Positions 25,567 through 32,353 of a DNA stretch of 45,403 nucleotides are shown piece after piece. The notes beneath the pieces were generated by a model that was not told the origin of the DNA, did not search any database, and saw only the letters and a program-made list of their open reading frames with translations. The translations under genes were made by a program, and so were the position numbers. The DNA is from Bacteroidales bacterium (GTDB taxonomy: Bacteria > Bacteroidota > Bacteroidia > Bacteroidales > F082). The stretch spans positions 1-45,403 of the forward strand of contig WGDP01000327.1 of NCBI GenBank assembly GCA_015493215.1, in the 5' to 3' direction. Numbering within the stretch: position 1 is the first letter of the stretch; the number at the start of each line of letters is the position of its first letter.

Positions 25567-25610
25567 AATTTGATGATAAAAATCATCGAATTACACGGAT
25601 TACACGAATT
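25567..25610. repeat. Short hairpin and ATTACACG repeats
   Basis: AATTTGATGAT (25567-25577) pairs with ATCATCGAATT (25582-25592), followed by a directly repeated ATTACACG. It resembles the dispersed ATTACACGGATTACACGAATT filler common between Bacteroidetes genes. Confidence 0.5.
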
Positions 25611-25700
25611 AAGGTTTTTCTCTATGCCTTTGACATAAAGGTAAACCGTTTAACAAATATTTTACTCTCATTAACATCAGGTTAACTTTAAACAACCTTA

Positions 25701-26870
25701 TTAATAATTTTCCTTAATTATTTGGTCGATAAGCTTGTTAAGCTTTTCAAAAACTTCCTGCTCCGAGCCTGTGCCATCAATGGCGTAGTATTTACTTTGC
25801 TTCCGGTAATAATCAATTACGGGTTTGGTTTTTTGTTTGTATTGCTCCAGGCGGTTTATAATTAACTCTACCGATTTATCGTAAGGACGTGCTCTTTTGG
25901 TTGCAGCACGGGCATTAAGCCGCTTTAAAGCGGTAATGGTATCTATCTCCATCTCTATTACTGCCGAAACTTTCATGTGTTCTTTCATCAAAAGCCCGTC
26001 AAGAATATACGACTGAATCATGGTACGGGGAAAACCTTTAAAGATAAATCCTTTTGAATCAGGGTGATTTCCAATACGCTTTTCAATAAGCTTAATGGGA
26101 ATTTCATCTTGTACAATTTCTCCCTTTTCCATAAAAGGCTCAACCTTTTTACCCAACTCTGTCCCGTTGGCGATTTCCATACGAAGCATTTTTCCGGTGG
26201 AAATATAAACCAGATTATGTTCTTTGGCAATCAGTTGTCCCTGTGTGCCTTTACCCGAGCCGGGTTTTCCCAGCAACACAATATTTGTGTGAACTGTTTT
26301 ACGGTGTTCCTCAATAACCGATGTTATTTGCTCAAAAATTTCATCAATTTCACCCACACCGTTAATTTCATAATATTTACCCCGTTCCTTATAGTAATCG
26401 GCAACAGGAGCAGTTTTGTTATGATACTCCTTTATTCTTACCTTAATAACATCAAGGGTATCATCGCTTCGCCCCGAATCTTTTGCTCTGGCTAACAATC
26501 GCTCGGTTAACACTTCATCCGGAACATTTAAAGCAATCATCATGTCTAATTGGGTATCCAGCTTAAGTAGCAGGCCGTCAAGAATATATGATTGGACTAC
26601 TGTTCGTGGGAAGCCGTCAAATAAGATGCCTTGCTTATCAGACGAATCAACAATGTTTTTTTCAATCATTTGTACTACCAGCTCATCTGAAACGAGTCCT
26701 CCCATTTCGATAACGCCTTTGGCTTCCATCCCCAAAGCTGAACCGGATGCAATTTCCGAACGCAACATGTCGCCGGTAGAAATGTAAGTAAGGTTGTATG
26801 TTTCAAGTAATTTTTTCGATTGAGTTCCCTTACCCGCTCCCGGAGGGCCAAAAAGTGCAATGTTTAGCAT
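25701..26870 (-). CDS. adk: Tandem adenylate kinase fusion with a degenerate second domain
   Basis: A 389-residue protein made of two adenylate kinase domains. Domain 1 (about 1-190) has all main motifs: P-loop GPPGAGKGTQ (8-17), STGDMLR, DGFPRT (85-90), a short LID with SGRSDD and the later Arg in VIKVRI. Domain 2 (about 193-389) keeps P-loop GKPGSGKGTQ (201-210) and its Arg residues, but the Asp of TGDM is Lys (STGKMLR) and the Asp of DGFPRT is Lys (KGFPRT). Those two Asp residues help place magnesium and the nucleotides, so domain 2 may bind nucleotide without normal catalysis. Domain 1 should interconvert ATP + AMP and 2 ADP. It lies 11 nt after hpt, the usual Bacteroidetes neighbour. Confidence 0.93.
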   Translation of the reverse strand: MLNIALFGPPGAGKGTQSKKLLETYNLTYISTGDMLRSEIASGSALGMEAKGVIEMGGLVSDELVVQMIEKNIVDSSDKQGILFDGFPRTVVQSYILDGLLLKLDTQLDMMIALNVPDEVLTERLLARAKDSGRSDDTLDVIKVRIKEYHNKTAPVADYYKERGKYYEINGVGEIDEIFEQITSVIEEHRKTVHTNIVLLGKPGSGKGTQGQLIAKEHNLVYISTGKMLRMEIANGTELGKKVEPFMEKGEIVQDEIPIKLIEKRIGNHPDSKGFIFKGFPRTMIQSYILDGLLMKEHMKVSAVIEMEIDTITALKRLNARAATKRARPYDKSVELIINRLEQYKQKTKPVIDYYRKQSKYYAIDGTGSEQEVFEKLNKLIDQIIKENY

Positions 26871-26881
26871 AATTTTAAATT

Positions 26882-27421
26882 TTATTGGTCAATCACTTTG
26901 TAAATATCTTTTAAATTTCGTCCCTGTTCATAATAATCAAGTCCGTAGCCTACAATAAAGTCGTTGGGTATTTCAATGCCGATGTAATCAATCGGGTAAT
27001 CTTCTTTAAATGCTTTTGGTTTGAAAAGTAATGTGGCAATTTTAACATCGTTGGCACCCATCGACAGCAGCTGTTTTGTTAAACCGGCAAGGGTAAGGCC
27101 ACTGTCAACAATGTCCTCCACAATTACAATGGTTCTTCCTTTTATATCCTGATTAAACCCAATCAATTCCTTTACTTTGTTTGTAGATTGCGTTCCCGAA
27201 TAGGAAGCCAGCTTAATAAATGAAATCTCGCAGGGGAAATCGAGCTTCTTCATTAAATCACCTGCAAACATAAATGACCCGTTCAGGATAACCAGAAATA
27301 TGGGTGTTTTGTCTTTCATTTCATCGCTAATCGCCACAGCCACTTTTTCAATGGCGGCATCAATTTCTTCGTAGCGAATAAAGGTTTCAAATTCCCTGTC
27401 TAAAATTTTTATAATACTCAT
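26882..27421 (-). CDS. hpt: Hypoxanthine phosphoribosyltransferase
   Basis: A 179-residue purine salvage enzyme converting hypoxanthine or guanine plus PRPP to IMP or GMP. It carries the PRPP-binding motif IVIVEDIVDSGLTLAGL and the family's FMFAGDLMKKL and FIVGYGLDYYEQGRNL. ATG at 27421 (MSIIKILDREF) is preferred; a longer frame to 27466 adds a hydrophobic leader not expected in this family. It is followed by the adenylate kinase gene, so both act in purine nucleotide supply. Confidence 0.95.
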   Translation of the reverse strand: MSIIKILDREFETFIRYEEIDAAIEKVAVAISDEMKDKTPIFLVILNGSFMFAGDLMKKLDFPCEISFIKLASYSGTQSTNKVKELIGFNQDIKGRTIVIVEDIVDSGLTLAGLTKQLLSMGANDVKIATLLFKPKAFKEDYPIDYIGIEIPNDFIVGYGLDYYEQGRNLKDIYKVIDQ

Positions 27422-27445
27422 TACAGATGTTTTAATAGCAAACGG

Positions 27446-27453
27446 CAAATATA
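27446..27453 (-). promoter_or_regulatory. Probable -7 box of the hpt-adk operon
   Basis: TATATTTG on the minus strand matches TAnnTTTG exactly, 24 nt upstream of the hpt ATG. No good -33 box at the usual spacing is evident. Confidence 0.4.
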
Positions 27454-27531
27454 AAAAATATGACAACTACTTTTAACCGGGTTAAAATTTTGTTGTCAAA
27501 CCTTAAATTTTCCAAATTTTATTTCCTTCGG

Positions 27532-27562
27532 TTGCTTTTTGTACTTTTTTTTCGTATCTTTA
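27532..27562 (+). promoter_or_regulatory. Probable promoter of the phosphatase-like gene
   Basis: TTG at 27532-27534, 20 nt, then TATCTTTA at 27555-27562 (seven of the eight positions fit TAnnTTTG). A strong AGGAGG ribosome site follows at 27574-27579, 5 nt before the ATG. Confidence 0.45.
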
Positions 27563-27584
27563 AAATTCAAAAAAGGAGGAAGCT

Positions 27585-28070
27585 ATGAATGTTTTATTTG
27601 TTGATTTACAGAATGTTTGCCGTTCGCCAATGGCAGAAGCAATTTTAAAGAGGAAGTTTTTAGACAATAACATTATCGGATTGGTTGATTCGGCAGGTTT
27701 CGAATCGTTTAATATTAACGAACCACCGGATCCGAGAGCTGTTAATACAGCCGCCGAATACGGGGTGCTTGTTGACGGAAGAGCTAGAATTTTTGTCAAA
27801 GATGATTTTGACATTTACGACAAGATTTATGTAATGGATACCCAAAACTATTGGGATGTAATGGAGCTTACGAGAAACGAAAAAGATAAAGCAAAGGTTG
27901 ATTATTTGCTTAATTTGTTAGAGCCGGGGCTGAACAAAACAGTTCCAAATCCATATAGTTCGGGGGTTGCGGATTGTAAGCAAATTTTCAGGATGCTAAA
28001 CAAAGCAGCTGATAAAATTGTTGAAATGGTAAAACTTGAGGAGGAGAAAAAAGCCGTTGCCAACAATTAA
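27585..28070 (+). CDS. Low-molecular-weight phosphotyrosine phosphatase homologue lacking catalytic residues
   Basis: A 161-residue protein with the LMW-PTP fold signature, but the active-site loop is altered. The family loop is CxxNxCRSP. Here it reads VDLQNVCRSPMAEA, so the nucleophilic Cys is Asp7 (codon GAT), while Cys12 and Arg13 remain. The general-acid loop, normally PDPY/F, is VPNPYSSG, so the acid Asp is Asn122. Both chemical residues of the standard mechanism are missing, so it is probably a pseudophosphatase, a phosphopeptide-binding protein, or an enzyme with different chemistry. The rest of the chain, including the C-terminal helix, is intact and the gene has a strong ribosome site, arguing against simple decay. 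The next gene, threonine dehydratase-like, overlaps its end. Confidence 0.85.
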   Translation: MNVLFVDLQNVCRSPMAEAILKRKFLDNNIIGLVDSAGFESFNINEPPDPRAVNTAAEYGVLVDGRARIFVKDDFDIYDKIYVMDTQNYWDVMELTRNEKDKAKVDYLLNLLEPGLNKTVPNPYSSGVADCKQIFRMLNKAADKIVEMVKLEEEKKAVANN

Positions 28071-29007
28071 AATTCCATCGAAAAAAGAGGTTGTTGAGGC
28101 TCATAATCGTATAAAGCCTTACATTCACCACACACAGGTGCTGACATCGGAAACTTTTAACCGACAGTTCAGCACCCGTTTTTTCTTTAAATGTGAAAAT
28201 TTTCAAAAAGTTGGTGCTTTTAAGTCCAGAGGCGCAGTTAATGCGGTTTTTTCATTGTCGGAAAGCGAGGCTGAAAAAGGTGTGGCCACCCACTCATCGG
28301 GCAACCATGCACAAGCGGTGGCTCGTGCTGCTGCACTGAGGGGAATAAAAGCTTATATTGTGATGCCCGACAATGCACCATCGGTAAAGGTTGATGCAGT
28401 TAAAGGATATGGCGGCATAATAACTTTTTGCAAACCCACTTTGCAAGCCCGTGAAACCAGTTTAAATGAGGTTGTAAAAAAAACAGGTGCTTGTGAAATT
28501 CATCCTTACGACAGATTTGAAATTGTTTGCGGACAGGCTACAGCAGCAAAAGAACTTTTGGAAGATATTCCGAACCTTGATATCATTCTTGCTCCTGTTG
28601 GCGGTGGCGGTTTGCTGGCCGGAACCGCGTTGGCAGCCCGATACTTTGGTAACCAAACAAAAGTTATAGCCTGCGAACCTGCCGGTGCCGACGATGCATT
28701 TCGCTCGTTTAAAGCAGGCAGGATTGTTCCGTCGGAGAACCCCCAAACCATTGCTGACGGCCTCCTTACATCGCTTGGTGTGCTTAACTTTGAAATTATT
28801 AAAAATGAGGTTGCCGATATTGTAACTGTTTCGGAGAAGAGCATTAAACAGGCCATGAAACTGATTTGGGAACGTATGAAAATTATTATTGAACCCTCTT
28901 CGGCAGTTCCCTTTGCGGCGGTTCTGGAAAACAAAGTTGATGTCGAAAACAAAAAGGTTGGAATTATTATCTCAGGCGGCAATGTTGATTTGAAAGCATT
29001 TTTATAA
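28057..29007 (+). CDS. Threonine/serine dehydratase (PLP fold type II)
   Basis: About 316 residues. The PLP lysine is in VGAFKSRGAVNA, the substrate loop is HSSGNHAQAVA, and the cofactor phosphate loop is PVGGGGLLAG. This is the serine racemase / catabolic threonine deaminase family: threonine to 2-oxobutanoate and ammonia, or serine to pyruvate. There is no C-terminal ACT domain, so it is not the isoleucine-inhibited IlvA type. The family also contains serine racemases and the reading cannot separate them. The TTG at 28057 gives MPTIKIPSKKE and has a GAGGAG site upstream; another TTG at 28036 adds seven residues. It overlaps the pseudophosphatase gene by 14 nt, so translation is probably coupled. 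Confidence 0.88.
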   Translation: MPTIKIPSKKEVVEAHNRIKPYIHHTQVLTSETFNRQFSTRFFFKCENFQKVGAFKSRGAVNAVFSLSESEAEKGVATHSSGNHAQAVARAAALRGIKAYIVMPDNAPSVKVDAVKGYGGIITFCKPTLQARETSLNEVVKKTGACEIHPYDRFEIVCGQATAAKELLEDIPNLDIILAPVGGGGLLAGTALAARYFGNQTKVIACEPAGADDAFRSFKAGRIVPSENPQTIADGLLTSLGVLNFEIIKNEVADIVTVSEKSIKQAMKLIWERMKIIIEPSSAVPFAAVLENKVDVENKKVGIIISGGNVDLKAFL

Positions 29008-29043
29008 CCCATTCTTTTTCAAAGACCATATTAAATTAATAAA

Positions 29044-29088
29044 ATGTTTCGTTTATTTTGGATATTTCGTATATTTCGTTTATATTTG
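29044..29088 (+). promoter_or_regulatory. Promoter of the HTH-PIN pair with nine-base repeats
   Basis: TTTG (29057-29060), 20 nt, TATATTTG (29081-29088) is a textbook Bacteroidetes promoter. The spacer holds ATATTTCGT twice in tandem (29062-29070, 29071-29079), and ATGTTTCGT lies 18 bp before the first (29044-29052). Repeats between the two promoter boxes suggest an operator for autorepression by the HTH protein. Confidence 0.65.
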
Positions 29089-29114
29089 CTCAAATATTTA
29101 ATAAAAAAGAGATT

Positions 29115-29570
29115 ATGAATTTACTTGATAATTTATCAAAACCCTCCAAAGAAGAGCAAAAGGCAGCTATGTTGTCTTACAATGCTCTTGTTGCATCGCT
29201 TAATGAAATAAAAGATAAAAATCCTGAAATAGAAATTGAAGAAACGCAGGAAAGAATAAGAATTCCATTAAACGCTTTAAAGTTATTAGCTGACATTCTG
29301 AAGGAAACAAGCAGGGGAAAGCCGGTTTCCATAGTTCCGGTTGCTACAGAAGTTACAACTCAGGCAGCTGCAGAAATGCTTGGATGTTCAAGGCCACACA
29401 TTGTAAAGCTTCTGGAAACAGGAAAAATTAAATTTACAAAGGTGGGGAAGCATCGCCGAATACGATATGAAGATATTGTTTCATATAAAAAAGAAATGAA
29501 AGCAGAGCAAGAACGTTTAATTAACCAAATAATGAATACAGACGAAAAAACCGGATTGTATGATTCATAG
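29115..29570 (+). CDS. Excisionase-type HTH antitoxin of a PIN toxin
   Basis: About 151 residues. The N-terminal half is a helical region (PSKEEQKAAMLSYNALVASL). The middle-to-C-terminal part is an excisionase/MerR-like helix-turn-helix: VTTQAAAEMLGCSRPHIVKLLETGKIKFTKVGKHRRI... with the YEDIVSYKKEM wing. This is the pattern of antitoxins that sit upstream of PIN-domain toxins. The ATG at 29115 is preferred over 29058, which falls inside the promoter. The PIN-like gene overlaps its end by 11 nt. The protein looks intact although its partner is not. Confidence 0.85.
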   Translation: MNLLDNLSKPSKEEQKAAMLSYNALVASLNEIKDKNPEIEIEETQERIRIPLNALKLLADILKETSRGKPVSIVPVATEVTTQAAAEMLGCSRPHIVKLLETGKIKFTKVGKHRRIRYEDIVSYKKEMKAEQERLINQIMNTDEKTGLYDS

Positions 29571-29847
29571 CGTTCGCTTTAAATGTGTTTTAGACACAAA
29601 TGTTATTTATCCGCTCTGGACAAGAGATTTACTATTGTGGTTCGCATTTTATGACCTCTACACACCAAAATGGAGTAACAATATATTCTCAGAATGGATT
29701 GATGTAAACCAAAGACTATCAATCCTGGCATTTAGAAAACTTGTTTTGAATAAAAAGAATCCACCTTATGACGAATATGATGTTCTGGAAATATTTAGAA
29801 ACAATGGTTTAAAGCGAACAGCAGACTATTTACATTCTTTAATTTGA
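29560..29847 (+). pseudogene. PIN-domain toxin with an internal in-frame deletion
   Basis: Only 95 residues, where PIN toxins of this type have about 180-190. The N-terminus is normal (SVRFKCVLDTNVIYPLWTRDLLLWFA... to WSNNIFSEW) and keeps the first catalytic Asp (12). The C-terminus is also normal for the family (LNKKNPPYDEYDVL, then RNNGLKRTADYL). The roughly 90 residues between, which carry the other metal-binding acids (the PDxxDRH and NxxDF regions), are missing at about residues 48-52. The junction keeps the frame, so a short product could still be made, but it cannot be an active RNase. It may still bind the antitoxin. Confidence 0.8.
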
Positions 29848-29860
29848 TTAATAAAATATT

Positions 29861-31990
29861 TTGGAAGACACGATTAAAAAAATTGCCGGTAAGCTGAATA
29901 AAGCATCATGGCAAATAAACAATGCGCTTACTTTGTTAAAAGAGGGGGCTACCATTCCGTTTGTTGCGCGGTATCGTAAGGAAAGAACCGGTAATCTTGC
30001 CGACTTTGAACTGTTGGAAATAGAAAAACTTTGGAAACAAGCGCTGTTGCTTTCCGACCGGAAAAAGGCCGTTTTAAAAAGTTTACAGGAGCAGCAATTG
30101 CTTACGGATGCATTAAAAACTCAAATTGAAAAGGCTGAAACCATTAACGATGTTGAAGACATCTATCTTCCTTACAAACCCAAACGAAAGACACGAGCTA
30201 CCATAGCCAAAGCCAAAGGGCTTGAACCGCTGGCAAAAATGATATATTCCGAAAATGTTGTATCCATCCATTCGGCAGCATCTAAATTTATAAGTGCCCG
30301 AAATGAGGTCAACACCCTTGAAGAGGCATTGCAGGGGGCACGCGACATTATTGCCGAATGGATAAACGAAAATATTAAAGCCCGGAATATTGTCAGGCAC
30401 CTTTTCAACAAAGAGGCAAACATCGTTTCAAAGGTTGTTAAAGGCAAAGAGCAGGAGGGTATAAAATATAAAGCTTGGTTTGACTGGAGCGAAATAGCTT
30501 CGCGGGCACCCTCTCATAGGATATTGGCCATGTTAAGGGCTGAAAAAGAAGGTTTTATAAAGCTTAAAATAAACCCTGACAAGCAACGAACATTTGAAAA
30601 ACTTGAACGCTTAATTATCAGGTACCATGGTGAAGCATCAGAAGAAAAGAAAAAAGCCCTAAAAGACAGCATTCAAAGGTTGCTTTTTCCATCCATCGAA
30701 ACCGAATTCCGTCACGAATTAAAACAAAAAGCCGACGAAGAAGCCATCAGGGTTTTTGCCGACAACCTGAAACAACTGTTGCTGGCACCACCCCTGGGAC
30801 AAAAGAATGTGTTGGCCATTGATCCGGGATTTAGAACAGGATGTAAGGTGGTTTGCTTAGATTCAAATGGCAACCTTGTTCACAATGAAACCATTTTTCC
30901 GCATCCTCCTCAAAATGAAAAAGGGATGGCCATGAAAAAAATCAGCAGCCTTGTTGATGCCTATAAAATTGAGGCAATAGCCATTGGAAACGGTACGGCC
31001 GGACGCGAAACCGAAGAGCTGATTAGCAGAATGAAATTTAATAAAGATATTGTCGCAGTAATGGTCAACGAAAATGGTGCTTCCGTTTATTCTGCTTCGG
31101 CAACAGCTCGCGAAGAGTTTCCCGATTATGATGTTACCGTGCGTGGCGCCGTGTCCATCGGGCGAAGATTAATGGATCCACTTTCGGAACTGGTTAAAAT
31201 CGATCCCAAATCAATTGGAGTGGGTCAGTATCAGCACGATGTAAATCAAAAACTTCTGAACGAAAGTTTACAAACAACGGTTGAATTTTGTGTGAACTCT
31301 GTTGGTGTTGACCTGAACACTGCCGGTAGGGAGTTGCTGACTTATGTATCCGGAATCGGGCCTGTTTTGGCTTCTGCGATTGTGGAATATAGGAAAGGTA
31401 ATGGTGATTTTAAAAATCGCGAATCACTTAAAAAAGTAAAAGGCATGGGAGCAAAATCGTTTGAGCAGGCGGCCGGATTTTTACGAATAAAAAACGGTAC
31501 CAATCCGCTTGACAGAAGTGCCGTGCATCCTGAGAGTTACCATATCGTCAGGCAAATAGCTGCTACTTTAAAAGTAAAACCTGATGAGCTGATTGGAAAC
31601 AAAAAACTGTTGGAAAAGGTAAATCCTCAGGCGTTTGTTACAGCCGAAACGGGGCTGCCAACTATTATTGATATTTTAACGGAACTGGAAAAGCCCGGGC
31701 GCGATCCCCGAAAGCAATTTAAGTTGTTTGAGTTTGATAAAAATATCAGAACCATCAACGATATTAAAGAGGGTATGACTGTAAACGGCATTGTAATTAA
31801 TCTGACCAATTTTGGTGCTTTTGTTGATTTGGGTATCAAGGAAAACGGTCTCATTCACAAAAGTCAGATTGCTGACGAATATGTTTCCGATCCCGGAAAC
31901 TACCTCAAATTAAACCAGCAGGTCAGAGTTAAAGTGCTTGAAGTGGATTATACAAGAAAAAGAATTGCATTAACTTTGAGAGGTTTGTAG
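29861..31990 (+). CDS. tex: Tex-family RNA-binding transcription accessory protein
   Basis: A 709-residue cytoplasmic protein with the Tex layout: N-terminal helical region with EGATIPFVARYRKERTG, a YqgF/RuvC-like domain around residues 310-450 (VLAIDPGFRTGCKVVCLD), helix-hairpin-helix units (SGIGPVLASAIVEYR, KVKGMGAKSFEQAAGFL), and a C-terminal S1 domain (GIVINLTNFGAFVDLG). Tex binds nucleic acid and affects transcription and stress tolerance; its exact reaction is unsettled. The start is a TTG 13 nt after the PIN remnant; no ATG fits the conserved N-terminus. Confidence 0.95.
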   Translation: MEDTIKKIAGKLNKASWQINNALTLLKEGATIPFVARYRKERTGNLADFELLEIEKLWKQALLLSDRKKAVLKSLQEQQLLTDALKTQIEKAETINDVEDIYLPYKPKRKTRATIAKAKGLEPLAKMIYSENVVSIHSAASKFISARNEVNTLEEALQGARDIIAEWINENIKARNIVRHLFNKEANIVSKVVKGKEQEGIKYKAWFDWSEIASRAPSHRILAMLRAEKEGFIKLKINPDKQRTFEKLERLIIRYHGEASEEKKKALKDSIQRLLFPSIETEFRHELKQKADEEAIRVFADNLKQLLLAPPLGQKNVLAIDPGFRTGCKVVCLDSNGNLVHNETIFPHPPQNEKGMAMKKISSLVDAYKIEAIAIGNGTAGRETEELISRMKFNKDIVAVMVNENGASVYSASATAREEFPDYDVTVRGAVSIGRRLMDPLSELVKIDPKSIGVGQYQHDVNQKLLNESLQTTVEFCVNSVGVDLNTAGRELLTYVSGIGPVLASAIVEYRKGNGDFKNRESLKKVKGMGAKSFEQAAGFLRIKNGTNPLDRSAVHPESYHIVRQIAATLKVKPDELIGNKKLLEKVNPQAFVTAETGLPTIIDILTELEKPGRDPRKQFKLFEFDKNIRTINDIKEGMTVNGIVINLTNFGAFVDLGIKENGLIHKSQIADEYVSDPGNYLKLNQQVRVKVLEVDYTRKRIALTLRGL

Positions 31991-32190
31991 CAGGATGAAT
32001 AGTGTCAATATGATTGTCGGGTAAATGGAACATTGATAACGATTGGCGTTTCACCCCCTAAAGCATCAACTCTTGAAAGTACCTGCTACAACATAAACAG
32101 GGCTGTGTCCGTTGATTATGTCTGAATTTAAGTTAGTTTCGTAAACAGAAAAAAACGTGAATTTTATTTACGTTTTTGAAAAGTCAAAAC

Positions 32191-32305
32191 ATAAATCATG
32201 CAAAAGGAATAAAAGTGAAGTCAAGGAATTGAAAATTTAGTAACTTGCCCAAAAATTAAACCAAGGCCACCGCTAGAAAAGTTATTCTGAAGTTTTTTTT
32301 GGACA
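32191..32305 (+). repeat. Dispersed repeat, copy 1 (before the sensor kinase)
   Basis: Shares ATAAATCAT, then GGAATAAAAG, and GAAAATTTAGTAACTTGCCC with 38482-38602, about 80-85 percent alike by eye over roughly 110 nt. It ends 48 nt before the kinase start. The earlier part of this 363-nt gap after tex holds only a weak hairpin AAAAACGT/ACGTTTTT (32151-32158 and 32170-32177) and no gene. Confidence 0.8.
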
Positions 32306-32346
32306 CTTTCAAAGGCCTAAAAAAAAATCTTCGAAATAACTTTTCT
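32275..32346 (+). other. Long hairpin just upstream of the sensor kinase start
   Basis: AGAAAAGTTATTCTGAAG (32275-32292) pairs with CTTCGAAATAACTTTTCT (32329-32346) with two mismatches, and the stem can continue inward as T8GG against CCTA9. It ends 7 nt before the kinase ATG and overlaps the dispersed repeat. It could be an RNA control element or a transposition remnant. Confidence 0.6.
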
Positions 32347-32353
32347 CAAGGAA

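Noticed and set aside
28036-28057. TTG at 28036 as the dehydratase start
   Set aside because: It gives MRRRKKPL encoded by the upstream ribosome-site region; TTG at 28057 fits better.
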